A DNA stretch of 64,000 nt from Parasedimentitalea maritima (lineage in GTDB: Bacteria; Pseudomonadota; Alphaproteobacteria; Rhodobacterales; Rhodobacteraceae), in assembly GCF_005771405.1 (NCBI RefSeq), contig NZ_VAUA01000007.1:1-64000 (forward strand), in the 5' to 3' direction. Below the pieces are notes generated by a model that ran no database searches, was not told where the DNA came from, and saw only the letters and a program-made list of their open reading frames with translations. This document shows positions 37,661 through 47,306 of this stretch, piece by piece. Numbering within the stretch: the first letter of the stretch is position 1; each line of letters begins with the position of its first letter. The translations under genes were made by a program, and so were the position numbers.

Positions 37661-37725
37661 TGGCGCAAATTCCTTTTAGAAGCGCGTCATTGCTCGAGAG
37701 ACTGTCAACACTGGGGAGACTTCCA

Positions 37726-38529
37726 ATGAAGTTTACAAGACGCGCGACACTTGCTTTCACATCGATCTCTTTGATGCTGATCGGCACAACATTCGCCACC
37801 GCTCAAGAAACATTGAACATCGCGGCCTATCCCGCCAATCCGCCGTGGCAATTCAAAGATGAGGCCGGCGATTTCAAGGGATTTGAAGTTGATGTCGTAA
37901 CCGAAGTCGCATCGCGACTGGACCGCAATGTCGATATTAAGGGCTACGATTTCCAAGCCTTGTTTGTGGCTGCCGCCTCCGGCCGCGCCGATATGGTGAT
38001 TTCATCACTGACAATCACCGACGCCCGTTTGGAAACTCAATCCTTTTTGCAGCCCTATGTAGAGGGTGCGATGGCTGTTGGTGTCCGTAGTGGCTCTGCC
38101 ATTGGAAAACTTGACGATCTGGCTGGCAAAAATGTTGGTTCTATCGCGACCTCGGCGCCCGAGATCTGGCTAAAAGAACGCGAAGCTGAACTTGGTTATG
38201 CAAATTACAATAGCTATACCAGCGTTGCCAATATGCTGGCTGATCTGCGCAACGGCCGGGTTGACGCAGTGGTTAACGATGTCGTTGGGTTGCGCTATGC
38301 ATTTGCTCAGACTGAAGGTCTTGAAGTCGCGCATGAAATCGTTACCGGCGAAAAATTCGCAATCATGATGCCAAAAGACTCGCCGCTGGTAGAGCCTGCA
38401 AACGCCATTCTCACAGAGATGAAAAACGACGGCACAATGTCGACGATCTATGAGAAATGGTTTGGGGCCAAACCTGCTGCAAACAGTCTCACGTTGCAGC
38501 CGCTTCCCGTACCCACATCGTCAGAATAG
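37726..38529 (+). CDS. polar amino-acid-type ABC substrate-binding protein
   Basis: A 267-residue periplasmic binding protein (family 3). Signal peptide ends TTFATAQ before ETLNIAAYPANPPWQF. The lobe pattern GFEVDVVTEVASRL, ADMVISSLTITDARLETQSFLQPY, LDDLAGKNVGSIATSA and RVDAVVNDVVGLRYA is standard. ATG 37726 has GGGGAG upstream. The ligand is not readable; the kynureninase-like enzyme downstream suggests an amino acid. Confidence 0.88.
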   Translation: MKFTRRATLAFTSISLMLIGTTFATAQETLNIAAYPANPPWQFKDEAGDFKGFEVDVVTEVASRLDRNVDIKGYDFQALFVAAASGRADMVISSLTITDARLETQSFLQPYVEGAMAVGVRSGSAIGKLDDLAGKNVGSIATSAPEIWLKEREAELGYANYNSYTSVANMLADLRNGRVDAVVNDVVGLRYAFAQTEGLEVAHEIVTGEKFAIMMPKDSPLVEPANAILTEMKNDGTMSTIYEKWFGAKPAANSLTLQPLPVPTSSE

Positions 38530-38547
38530 GGCCAGGTTCCAAAAATG

Positions 38548-38577
38548 CACTGCGGGGGCATCTGTTTTCCCGCAGTG
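38548..38577 (+). promoter_or_regulatory. stem-loop after the binding-protein gene
   Basis: CACTGCGGG and CCCGCAGTG form a 9-bp stem with a 12-base loop that includes TTTT, 19 bases after the stop. It probably limits read-through into the permease and protects the binding-protein mRNA. The remaining gap of about 280 bases to 38860 holds no gene that I can see. Confidence 0.6.
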
Positions 38578-38859
38578 TTGGAGCTGAGATTTTGTACTGC
38601 CGAGCATTTTTGCTCTTCACTCCCAGGCCTTCGAAGCCCGCCTTTCCCTCACCATGGTGCCATTTCTGCAGCTCGGCTCTTAGTCTGGGCTGCGCTGTGA
38701 CGAAACCGGCCCTTTGCCACCAGACGGTTGGGCGTAGCGCCAAAAACAAGACGAATATGATGCAGAACGCGCCGATAGATCGCATCGATGCGACAGGCAA
38801 TACCACGCTGGCAGGATGCTACCATTCTGACAGTTTTTTATCGAAAAGAGACGCCTAAC

Positions 38860-39534
38860 ATGGAAATTCTCGACATTTTCTTCAACGTCAGCGTGATGCA
38901 ACGGGCGTTCCCGATTTTATTGCGAGGGTTGACCAACACAATCGTGCTGGGGCTCACGGCAATATTTTTCGGCGGAATTCTGGGTGTACTTGTCTGCCTC
39001 GTGCGTCTTTATGCACCAAAGCCGTTGCGTCTCTTGGCGGTGGCCTACATCGACCTTTTGCGCGCAATTCCAATTCTTGTTGTCTTGATCCTGGTCTATT
39101 ACGCCCTGCCATTCGCTGGCATAACCCTATCCTCTTTTGTTGCGGCAGCTGTTGCTTTGTCGATGGTTCTGGCGGCCTATTCCGCCGAAGTCGTGCGCGC
39201 TGGAATTGAGGCCGTTCCCAAAGGTCAGTTTGAAGCGGCAACCGCCCTTGGCCTTTCCTTTCCGCGCACGATGCAAAAGGTCATATTGCCCCAAGCCCTG
39301 CGCATCGTTATTCCCCCGTTGGCCTCCTATTCGGTATCGATTTTTAAAGACACGTCACTGGCTTCGGTCGTCGCGATGAATGATCTGTTGAAACAGGCCA
39401 CCGACGCGCAGGCTTTGTTCGCAAACCCGACCCCGCTCATTCTAGCTGCCGTTTTTTACATTGTTCTGCTTTGGCCCTTGGTACGCTTTACCAGCCGTCT
39501 TGAAGAGCGATTCAAACAAGCCTACGGCCGCTGA
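38860..39534 (+). CDS. amino-acid ABC transporter permease
   Basis: A 224-residue His/Glu/Gln-type permease with about five membrane segments. It has the typical RGLTNTIVLGLTAIFFGG, YIDLLRAIPILVVLILVYYALP and the contact loop GIEAVPKGQFEAATALGLSFPRTMQKVILPQALRIV. ATG 38860 with AAAGAGA upstream is preferred to the longer frame. No ATP-binding gene follows, so the transporter must borrow one from elsewhere. Confidence 0.88.
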   Translation: MEILDIFFNVSVMQRAFPILLRGLTNTIVLGLTAIFFGGILGVLVCLVRLYAPKPLRLLAVAYIDLLRAIPILVVLILVYYALPFAGITLSSFVAAAVALSMVLAAYSAEVVRAGIEAVPKGQFEAATALGLSFPRTMQKVILPQALRIVIPPLASYSVSIFKDTSLASVVAMNDLLKQATDAQALFANPTPLILAAVFYIVLLWPLVRFTSRLEERFKQAYGR

Positions 39535-39604
39535 TCTTCGTCGCATCCCATAGCGCATAACTCAAAAGAGTTGTCCGCAAAGTCACATCAATACAGGAAT
39601 TCCC

Positions 39605-40744
39605 ATGACTAACGCCCCTAACGCTCCCGACGGATCCGGTTATTTGCTGTACCATTCCATTGGTCAATACCACGGCAAGGCTAAAGATAGTGCGCTGGCG
39701 CTGGCTGAATTTGCTGGATTTTGGGGTGCCACCAACGACGAGCATTGGGCGAACGTACTGCCGAAGCGCCAGGAATTCATTGATGGTTGGCGGCATTTGA
39801 TAAATGCACCAGAAGGCACGCTCACGACCTCAGAGAACGTCACCGCCTCGCTCTATTCATTGATTGGCGCCTTGCCTGAGAAGTACCTTAAAGGGAAGCG
39901 GGTATTGGTTGCCGCTGATTGCTTTCCCTCGCTCCACTTCATGTTGTCGGGTATTTCTGAACGCCTTGGCTTTAGCCTCGACACGGTGCCGATGCGCCAA
40001 GGTGCGTCTTGGGTGGAAGATGAAGACATGCTCGCAAGCTGGGGCCCGGACGTGGGTCTGGCCTTACTCACTTGGGTCTCTTCGACCTCGTCTCACAAGA
40101 TTGATTTGGAACCCCTCGTGGCGCACGGCCGCAAGATGGGAAGCCTGATTGGCGTCGATATAACTCAAGCCGCGGGACTGCTGCCTTTCGATGTGATGGC
40201 ACCTGAGATTGATTTTACTGTTTCGACCAGTTTGAAATGGCTTTGTGGCACGCCGGGTGCGGGTATCTTATATGTTGCCAACGAACTTACCCTAGAATGC
40301 GAGCCAGGATTGCGCGGCTGGTTCTCTCAGCCAGATCCATTTTCGTGGGAATTGGATAAGTTTGAATATGCGCCTGATAGTCGTCGGTTTGATCACGGCA
40401 CACCGGGAATGGTTGCGAACATCGCCTCTCTGCCTGCACTAAAGTGGCACGCAGCGCAAAACCGCGAGGAGCTAGTGGCGCATAATCACAACCTGACCAG
40501 TCAAATTATTGACGTGATCGACGACCTGAATTTGAACCTTTGCACTCCTCGTTCAGCCAGCAATCGGGGTGGAAGCATCATGGTAAAACTGCCGCCCGAA
40601 ATGCCCGCTGCACATGTGTTGAACACCCTGAAGACCAACCATATTTATGCGGATGCGCGCGGCCAAACCCTGCGCCTTTCACCGGGCTTTGTCACAACGT
40701 CCGATGGCATCAACGCGTTGCACCAAAGTTTAAAAGCTGTGTGA
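39605..40744 (+). CDS. class V aminotransferase / kynureninase-like PLP enzyme
   Basis: A 379-residue fold-type I PLP enzyme. Recognisable parts are TTSENVTASLYSLIGAL (cofactor phosphate region), GVDITQAAGLLPFD with the Asp that contacts the pyridine ring, and STSLKWLCGTPGAG with the Schiff-base lysine, followed by LRGWFSQPDPFSW, which resembles the kynureninase GWF region. It could cleave or transaminate the imported amino acid. Kynureninase proper is possible, but no other kynurenine-pathway gene is near. Confidence 0.8.
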   Translation: MTNAPNAPDGSGYLLYHSIGQYHGKAKDSALALAEFAGFWGATNDEHWANVLPKRQEFIDGWRHLINAPEGTLTTSENVTASLYSLIGALPEKYLKGKRVLVAADCFPSLHFMLSGISERLGFSLDTVPMRQGASWVEDEDMLASWGPDVGLALLTWVSSTSSHKIDLEPLVAHGRKMGSLIGVDITQAAGLLPFDVMAPEIDFTVSTSLKWLCGTPGAGILYVANELTLECEPGLRGWFSQPDPFSWELDKFEYAPDSRRFDHGTPGMVANIASLPALKWHAAQNREELVAHNHNLTSQIIDVIDDLNLNLCTPRSASNRGGSIMVKLPPEMPAAHVLNTLKTNHIYADARGQTLRLSPGFVTTSDGINALHQSLKAV

Positions 40745-40839
40745 ATACGGCGGCGTTCGATTAGGTCTGGCGTGCTTCGGAAAACTCAGTGATTGGATTA
40801 GTAGGATGTACTACTTTTCTACCTAAGCGGAGATACTGT

Positions 40840-40872
40840 TTTGCTTGCCAGTACTGTGAACTGGCAAGCAAA
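40840..40872. terminator. 13-bp perfect hairpin
   Basis: TTTGCTTGCCAGT and ACTGGCAAGCAAA pair fully around a 7-base loop, about 100 bases after the PLP enzyme gene. There is no T tract beyond the stem itself. A transcript end is the simplest reading. Confidence 0.55.
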
Positions 40873-41031
40873 CTTAGACCTGCCTTACCCTCTGCGAATG
40901 TTAGCTTTGGCCGTATATTTCCGGATCAAGCGCGACGTAGTAAATGACTTGATCAAACCGCGACTCAGTCTCATCTTGGGTCGCAAGGCGTGCCACTTGC
41001 GGAATGTCGGTTATTGAGAATTGAAAATCGA

Positions 41032-42639
41032 ATGAATAAAATCTTCCCGCAGGCCTTTTTTGACAAGGTTCAACGCTTGTGTGCCGCGTACCAGCAGGCG
41101 ACTCTTACCCTGACCACGCTAACTACTACATTGCTGTGGTGTGTCGCTGCCAGTGTGGCCACAGCAGCCGACGTCCATATTGTAAATTACCGGTTTTCGC
41201 AGTCTAAAACAGTGCCGCTGCTGCGTCTGGAAGGGATCATCCTCAGGGGCGATGTGGAAAAGTACAAAACTGCACTGGAGCGTGTGCTTGGATGCTCAGC
41301 TGACGAATGCGGTCCAGATGGTACTGGCGTGCGGGCGGTTGTCTCACTTGATAGTCCCGGCGGCAGTTTGCTTGAAGGGATTGCGCTAGCAGAGGCGTTT
41401 CGCGAAGATGCAGTAGCGACCGTAATTGAAGCAGACCAATCCTGCCTGTCAGCATGCGCGCTTGCCTTTTTAGGAGGAACCGGAGTTTGGTCGACGGGGG
41501 GAATTGGCTACTTTAGAGACCGCACAATTGAACCTGGCGCCAAACTGGGGTTTCACTCTCCATTCTTCCCGAGTTCAAAAGTCAGCCAAATCCTGGAAGA
41601 AAAACAGGTGACTAACCTGTTGGACCTGACCCGCATGAGTATATCAAAATTCGCGGGCCATCTAAACCGGTTTGGTATCAACCCGCTCGTTTTTGATGCG
41701 ATCATTGAAATGGGGCAAGACGAGTATTTCATGATCGATAGAGCAGAGCGGCTTTATTACACAAACACAACCTTGCCCCAGTTTCCGCCCCATCTACTTG
41801 GCGTTTCCAGCAATGATGCAATTCGCAACGTCTGCGCCAGACTTATTGCTGAGTTTTACAAAATACCGTTGGAACAGGGACAAAACTACCTTGGCGACGC
41901 CCGTATGGAAGACGTGTCTCGGGATCAAGCAGATCGCGTAATAAGCGGGTTTCCAGTTGATGAGTCACCCTACGTTCTGAGTGCATGTGGCGTGCCAAAA
42001 GACAATCGTTCAGAAATTGCGTCGACCGTTTTTCTTTATCGATCTGCTTCTGACGCGGCCTATCTTGAGAGTTTTCTGAAATACCAAAATGCGACAGAGC
42101 AAGGTTGGTCTTCGGTTTCTCCCGGGAAAAACATTGGTCCGGTTATGAACACACTCAATCATTTCATGATACCGGCAAGCGCAGGCTTGATGGACCTGCC
42201 TGCCAGCATTTCTGACTATATTGCTTCTCAGCGCTATGCCTCTGCTTTTGGCCCTATGCCTCAGCGGTCCAGTGGCAATGGCGCAAATCTGTTATTCGAC
42301 ACAATCGATGCCCGAAGCTGGGTCTATGGTGACGTCATAATCACAGAACGCGTTGGTACGGCGCAGCTCTACCACGATCTGAAAGAGGAGGCAGATGGTT
42401 CATTTATCGATCTCGCTCTTAGCCGTGATTTTGACAATTCCTTTGTGCGCAGCGGTCACTACGGCATGAATGGAAGCGCCTTTTATTGGGCAGCTTTTGT
42501 GCAAGGCAATCAAAGCTATGTGCTGAGAGTTGAATACAACCATCCCGGAAAAGACATTCGCCCCGACGAAAACAAAATCACCAAAGCATTCGCCTGTTCT
42601 ACAGATTTCAGCGGTGTACGTTTGCCTTGTTTCCACTAA
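41032..42639 (+). CDS. secreted ClpP-fold protein, larger homologue
   Basis: A 535-residue exported protein. A hydrophobic stretch (TLLWCVAASVATAA) follows a long basic N-region from ATG 41032. The ClpP-like core has VVSLDSPGGSLLEGIALAEAFR, SCLSACALAFLGG with the probable nucleophile, and GAKLGFHSPFF with the histidine. The pattern parallels the gene at 35507. About 250 further residues are unassigned. It is convergent with a frameshifted secreted gene. Catalytic activity is not proven by the sequence. Confidence 0.7.
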   Translation: MNKIFPQAFFDKVQRLCAAYQQATLTLTTLTTTLLWCVAASVATAADVHIVNYRFSQSKTVPLLRLEGIILRGDVEKYKTALERVLGCSADECGPDGTGVRAVVSLDSPGGSLLEGIALAEAFREDAVATVIEADQSCLSACALAFLGGTGVWSTGGIGYFRDRTIEPGAKLGFHSPFFPSSKVSQILEEKQVTNLLDLTRMSISKFAGHLNRFGINPLVFDAIIEMGQDEYFMIDRAERLYYTNTTLPQFPPHLLGVSSNDAIRNVCARLIAEFYKIPLEQGQNYLGDARMEDVSRDQADRVISGFPVDESPYVLSACGVPKDNRSEIASTVFLYRSASDAAYLESFLKYQNATEQGWSSVSPGKNIGPVMNTLNHFMIPASAGLMDLPASISDYIASQRYASAFGPMPQRSSGNGANLLFDTIDARSWVYGDVIITERVGTAQLYHDLKEEADGSFIDLALSRDFDNSFVRSGHYGMNGSAFYWAAFVQGNQSYVLRVEYNHPGKDIRPDENKITKAFACSTDFSGVRLPCFH

Positions 42640-42684
42640 GTGCAGGGATGCCAGAGCAGGTTCAGCCAGTCGCTACAGTGCTGG

Positions 42685-43220
42685 TTATCTCTCTGCAGTT
42701 GGTGGGTCCGCCTCCTCAGCAGTATCCGCGGGCAATGTACCTTCAATGTTGGAAAGCTGATCATACAGAGCCTCACGGAACGATACCTCATTCACTTCAG
42801 CCCCTAACAAGTCCTGAGCTAAGCGCGAAATCCCATTGCTTTCTGCAAGATTAAAAGATGAATTTTCGCAGGCCTGTGCGGTTGCCTCAGACAAATAAGA
42901 AAGCTCTTGCCCGACGTTGTCATACTGCCGAAGCAAGTCGTAGCGTTGCAGGTCTTCGGCCGCCATTGCGAAGATATAGGCGATGGTCGCACATTCGCCT
43001 TCGCGCGTGGATACGGCCTGGTTCACCCGGGAAATCAGGCTCAACTTGTCCAAATAATATGCGGCCATCCCTAATACGCCAATTGCCGAGCTTCACTGAT
43101 GCTGCTGTTAATATGGGAGTTATCGATGTTAACGTCTTTGTACAGCCCGGCAAATGCGGGCACTCCGCAACTGACGCTGAACGTAAGCGCAGCAAGCTTG
43201 AGATAGTGAATAGCTTTCAT
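42685..43220 (-). pseudogene. secreted protein of unknown family, frameshifted
   Basis: The first frame (from ATG 43220) encodes a signal peptide (LKLAALTFSVSCGVPAFA) and 31 more residues, stopping at 43071. A second frame, open to 42685, continues with SAIGVLGMAAYYLDKLSLISRVNQ and about 110 residues with two cysteines. One extra A near 43095 would join them to a protein of about 178 residues. No family is recognised. If the break is real the product is lost; if not, it is a single missed base as in several other places of this window. Confidence 0.5.
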
Positions 43221-43466
43221 GTCTCTGCCTTCATCCTGAAATCTTAGCCCCGACATCCTGCCACTGCAGGTTAGTCGTCCAGGCTACCAATCTTTGATCA
43301 AGGCTATACGCAAGATTGCGTTTTTTCAAATACCTACGACGGGTCGCTGTTGCAGGGGCTTCCGCCCGAGACCGCAACCGTGACGATCCAGCAGTGGGGG
43401 CGATCAGAGCTAAGTTCTGGAAAGTGAACTACTGATGCGCAGCGTCGCGAAGGCCTATTCTCCGCC

Positions 43467-44393
43467 CTATGCCTCAGCGTTACTAAAGAACAAAGAGTGT
43501 TGATTTTTCTTCATGTAAGTCCAGGCAATAAAACGACTTACTTTTTGCCCCTGTGCCATTTCGACGACCTTAAAATCAGCAACCCGGGCCTTTTTTAAAA
43601 TTCGCTGGAGTGGCTGGAGGTTATCTTTTTTCGACACCAGAGAGGTAAACCACAGGCATTGGTCGGCGAACTCCATACTCTGTTCAATCATGCGGGCGAT
43701 AAACTTTATCTCACCCCCCGGACACCAAAGTTCGGCGTTTTGACCACCAAAGTTGAGCTTTTTCGACCGCCCTTTGCCAAGGTTCGCCCACTTACGTTGG
43801 GTGCCCTTGTTCGCCTGTTCCATGGACGAATGAAAAGGCGGGTTGCACAGGGTTACGTGAAAAGCATCGTTGGCTTTGACCACACCACGAAAAACATTCT
43901 CAGGTTCATTTTGTCGCCTAAGGGTGATTTTCAACCCGTTCAATTCACAAATTTGCTTTGCCGATTTGAGCGCACCTACATCGATATCGGAGCCAGTGAA
44001 GTGCCAGCCGTATTCGCTCTGGCCCAATAGGGGGTAAACCAGACTCGCACCGGTGCCGATGTCTAACGCTTTGATGTGACGCCCGCGCGGGATTTCTTGA
44101 TTATTGCTGCCAGCAAGCAAGTCCGCGAGATAGTGGATGTAGTCGATACGGCCAGGAATTGGTGGGCATAAATAACCTGCGGGAATATCCCAAAAATCAA
44201 TATCGTAATGTGTCTTCAGCAACGCCCGATTGAGCATACGAACAGCCCCCACTTCTTGAAAATCAACCGTCGTCTGACCGCGTGGATTACTGATCGTGAA
44301 AGGCTCAAGTTCAGGTGTCTGCGCCACTAAGCGCACAAAGTCGTACCCTTCTGAGTGTTGATTACGGGGATGAAGCTTTGCTTTTGTGGCCAT
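43467..44393 (-). CDS. rlmF: 23S rRNA (adenine-1618-N6)-methyltransferase
   Basis: A 308-residue SAM-dependent enzyme. It has KLHPRNQHSEGYDF at the start, KALDIGTGASLVYPLLG as SAM-binding motif, and the N6-adenine methylase motif LCNPPFHSSMEQA. The start at ATG 44393 agrees with the family start better than ATG 44408. It methylates A1618 of 23S rRNA during ribosome assembly. It stands alone on its strand. Confidence 0.9.
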   Translation of the reverse strand: MATKAKLHPRNQHSEGYDFVRLVAQTPELEPFTISNPRGQTTVDFQEVGAVRMLNRALLKTHYDIDFWDIPAGYLCPPIPGRIDYIHYLADLLAGSNNQEIPRGRHIKALDIGTGASLVYPLLGQSEYGWHFTGSDIDVGALKSAKQICELNGLKITLRRQNEPENVFRGVVKANDAFHVTLCNPPFHSSMEQANKGTQRKWANLGKGRSKKLNFGGQNAELWCPGGEIKFIARMIEQSMEFADQCLWFTSLVSKKDNLQPLQRILKKARVADFKVVEMAQGQKVSRFIAWTYMKKNQHSLFFSNAEA

Positions 44394-44595
44394 GGGGGAC
44401 GCCTTCATGAAAGTTGGTGGGCGTCATTCGCCAGACGGTTCGTTGGTTTTAGGCCCTCAGGCACGACTTGAAAACTCATACGACTATCTGCCAGTCACAA
44501 ACCGTATGTCAAATCGCATGGGCGTCAACATTGGCGATGATGTTGACGAAGGCGACCGCCCAGGTTGCAGCACAGGCGGTGCCCCAAAGTCTGTG

Positions 44596-45546
44596 TTACT
44601 CAGATAGGGCCTTAACCAATGGCTGTGTTTCCTGAGAGACTTGTACCGCAATTTCAGCCATTTTCAGGATCGCGTCACGAGTGCTGGCAACGGCAATAAA
44701 TCGGGCGTTGTGGCAAAATTTGGCGCCTTTGACACCGCTTACCTCTTCCAGAGCGTCATCTGTTAGTCCGGCCCAGGATGCAGGCAGATCGGCGCGTTGG
44801 TCGAAGGTATCATTTGACAGTTTGATGCCGCCAATCGTCCAGTCACCTCCGCGCGGATGAACCACGAACAGGATGTGATCGGCCTCTGCCTGATCAAGCG
44901 CAGAACGGTAAGGCATTCCCATGGGCAGTTCGAGAATTGGGGATGTACCGGCTTTGGCGATTGCCTCGGCCACGATGCTCTGCGCTCGGAATTTTGCTGC
45001 GAGATTACGGATCTGAGCTTCGACAAAACTCCGTGCAATGGGCAAGGCCGCCCGGAATGCATCGTCGTCAGCCGTTGGCGAGGTGTTGTCAAAGACCGGC
45101 TTCAAGCTACCCAAAAGCGCGGGCAATGTCAGGATTGATAGCGGCCCGGCAACTGATGGTTCCATCGCGCCGTTGTCCAGCAGGTCGATGGGTAGCACGA
45201 ATTTGGTGTCAAACTTGGCGTGGATGGCCTCAACGTCTTCCGCTGGCACCTCCATTGCTGCCAGGTATGCGCGCCCGTGATGCGCCCATATCAGACCAAA
45301 AGAGCTGAACGGCTGGCCATCTTCCCGCAGCGGGCCAGGACGTTGGTGGTGGTCGAAGATCTGCATCTCGCTGTCATAAGCCCCGCCAACATCAAAAATG
45401 ATTTTATGGGTCGCCGGAGTTACGGCTTGTCGATCCCGAGTGCGAAGAAGCTCCGCCTGTGGGAACAGGCGGGTGAGCACGACAGAAGACAACAGCTCAT
45501 CCGCATGAAAGCCGCCGGAATGGGTGACAAGGTGGGTGATGGTCAT
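44596..45546 (-). CDS. MYG1-family (UPF0160) protein
   Basis: A 316-residue protein with the DHH-type metal motifs of the MYG1 family: LVTHSGGFHADELLSSVVL at the N-terminus, IIFDVGGAYDSEMQIFDHHQ, and HPRGGDWTIGGIKL and KGAKFCHNARFIAVA in the C-terminal part. The eukaryotic member is an exonuclease acting on RNA; bacterial activity is inferred. Normal length and intact. Confidence 0.87.
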   Translation of the reverse strand: MTITHLVTHSGGFHADELLSSVVLTRLFPQAELLRTRDRQAVTPATHKIIFDVGGAYDSEMQIFDHHQRPGPLREDGQPFSSFGLIWAHHGRAYLAAMEVPAEDVEAIHAKFDTKFVLPIDLLDNGAMEPSVAGPLSILTLPALLGSLKPVFDNTSPTADDDAFRAALPIARSFVEAQIRNLAAKFRAQSIVAEAIAKAGTSPILELPMGMPYRSALDQAEADHILFVVHPRGGDWTIGGIKLSNDTFDQRADLPASWAGLTDDALEEVSGVKGAKFCHNARFIAVASTRDAILKMAEIAVQVSQETQPLVKALSE

Positions 45547-45782
45547 GAGGGCGTTCCAAACGGTTGGTCAAATGGTGAAGGCCACCAATTCAGTCGCCCT
45601 TAGAGGATTTCAAGGGTCCTTTGTCAAAGCTATGCAGTCGGATCAAGCTCTAATTGGCAGAAAGGATAAGGCTCTGCCCCGTCTAAATGCGCCGTTTTAG
45701 AACTGGCTGTTCAACAATTATCCAGAGCCGCCGTTCGGCGTGCCCCTTGCCAAAGAAAAAGAGCAAGGGGCGGATTAGTAGG

Positions 45783-46496
45783 TCAGAGCAAATGTTCAAC
45801 AAGCTGCGCTGGAAGTGACAGGGTGGGAAAGTGCCCGGCTGACAAGGTGTGGATCTGCTCTACCTTCCAATTTTCCAGCATTTCCTGTTGCAGTTTCGGG
45901 GACACCATTCTGTCCAAGGATGTACGAATGTACACCTTGGGAACGCGTCCAAAAATCTCGTCGCTGACTGCAATTTTGGCCATGAAGGGTTCGGTCGCCT
46001 GGGGTAAATCCTGAACCATGTTAAGGGCGATTTGGATGTCCTGATCCGACACATCATGAAATGCTTTGTCCCGCCAGGTGGCTGCTGACGCGGTGGCGTA
46101 GCTTTGGTCTTCGGAGAAGGAGAGTTCAGGTAGAAATTCTCCATCCGGATCGCGCTGCATGGCCTCGATAATACTGTCGCCATTCTTCAACAGGAACGCA
46201 GCTACGTAATACAGCTTTTCGATTTTCTCGGGCAGGTGTTCAGCCACCTGCGAGATGATTGCGCCGGCCAAACTGTGACCGATCAATTTGACCTTTCCTT
46301 CCACTTGGTTGATGGCATCAACCACGGTCTGCACATAGTTCTGCATCGTGACTTGTGACAGATCCTGCTCATTTTCCGGGCTGCCGGGCAGAGCAACGGC
46401 GGTTACCTCGTGGCCAGCGCTTTCCAGCATTGGCCGTGTTTCGTTCCAGCTCCATGCGCCTTCCCAAGCGCCGTGTACCAAGATGTAATGTGTCAT
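45783..46496 (-). CDS. alpha/beta hydrolase (plant methylesterase-like type)
   Basis: A 237-residue hydrolase with the oxyanion motif YILVHGAWEGAWSW, nucleophile elbow LIGHSLAGAI, acid in RTSLDRMVSP and histidine in LSAGHFPTLS. This short form resembles salicylate/hydroxynitrile-type esterases. ATG 46496 is set by GGAG eight bases upstream. It follows the cupin gene with a hairpin between, and both are probably controlled by the divergent HxlR regulator. Substrate unknown. Confidence 0.82.
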   Translation of the reverse strand: MTHYILVHGAWEGAWSWNETRPMLESAGHEVTAVALPGSPENEQDLSQVTMQNYVQTVVDAINQVEGKVKLIGHSLAGAIISQVAEHLPEKIEKLYYVAAFLLKNGDSIIEAMQRDPDGEFLPELSFSEDQSYATASAATWRDKAFHDVSDQDIQIALNMVQDLPQATEPFMAKIAVSDEIFGRVPKVYIRTSLDRMVSPKLQQEMLENWKVEQIHTLSAGHFPTLSLPAQLVEHLL

Positions 46497-46522
46497 GTTC
46501 AATTCTCCAAAAGGGGAAGGGG

Positions 46523-46548
46523 CCCAGCCTCTTGGGTCAGAGGCTGGG
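46523..46548 (-). promoter_or_regulatory. intercistronic hairpin between cupin and hydrolase
   Basis: CCCAGCCTCT and AGAGGCTGGG form a perfect 10-bp stem with a 6-base loop. It has no T tail, so it may tune the hydrolase level relative to the cupin. Confidence 0.55.
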
Positions 46549-46565
46549 GGGACAGGGGCAGACGC

Positions 46566-47306
46566 TTAGTTGATCGCGTTTTTGGATGGGATGAGGCGGA
46601 ACGAGATCACCTTGGCAGAAACCTCGCCTGATGCGTTTCGGATCTTGGTCCCAGAGACGCTCTCCGGCAGCGCGAAACTCTGCCCGGCCACAATGCGCCG
46701 TGTCTCTACACCTGGGGTTTCGATGACAACGACACCTTCAGCGACAATGCCGACTGTTGCGACATCAGTCTCAACAACAATGGCATCCGCTGCCGGAATG
46801 TTGTCTTCGTGGATGTCGACCTGATTGATGTCGGTATCGCTCAGATCAAAGGTTGGCAGGGTGCGGCGGTCGATGGCTTCTGTTGGTGTCTGTTCAAAGA
46901 CGATGAACGGCTCACCTTCTTGTTCCAGATTGAAGTCAATAAAGATGGCTTCTTCGGTTGCTGATGCGTTGTCAAAGCGCAGGATGCGCGGGCCGACTGG
47001 TTCAAAGAAGGCATCGCCTTCGTTCAAAACCCGCGGCTTTTCACCTTCTATCTGATAGATGATTGAACCCTTGGCGACATAGCCAACCGCAGGTGCGCTG
47101 TGTGTATGAACTGGGGCCACCTGACCTGGAACGAAGTGGAAATCACCCGCTTCAACCTGAACAACGCGACGTGTTTCAAAGTTGGCAGTCAATAGCTTGA
47201 CCGAGCTGCGTTGTGTTTCGGCTGACGGTGCCGTGGCCAGCCCCCCCGCAGTGGCCAGAGCAGCAATGGCAGTGAAGGTGCGTGTTTTGGAGGAAAAGAT
47301 GTTCAT
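46566..47306 (-). CDS. exported cupin-domain protein
   Basis: A 246-residue protein with an N-terminal export signal (TFTAIAALATAGGLATAPSA) and a cupin barrel. The metal motif is seen in HFVPGQVAPVHTHSAPAVGYVAKGSIIYQIEG and the second part in EGDAFFEPVGPRI. A second, weaker cupin-like repeat follows in residues 160-246 (VGIVAEGVVVIETPG). ATG 47306 is set by AAAGGA upstream. Regulated most likely by the HxlR protein read the other way. Confidence 0.8.
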   Translation of the reverse strand: MNIFSSKTRTFTAIAALATAGGLATAPSAETQRSSVKLLTANFETRRVVQVEAGDFHFVPGQVAPVHTHSAPAVGYVAKGSIIYQIEGEKPRVLNEGDAFFEPVGPRILRFDNASATEEAIFIDFNLEQEGEPFIVFEQTPTEAIDRRTLPTFDLSDTDINQVDIHEDNIPAADAIVVETDVATVGIVAEGVVVIETPGVETRRIVAGQSFALPESVSGTKIRNASGEVSAKVISFRLIPSKNAIN

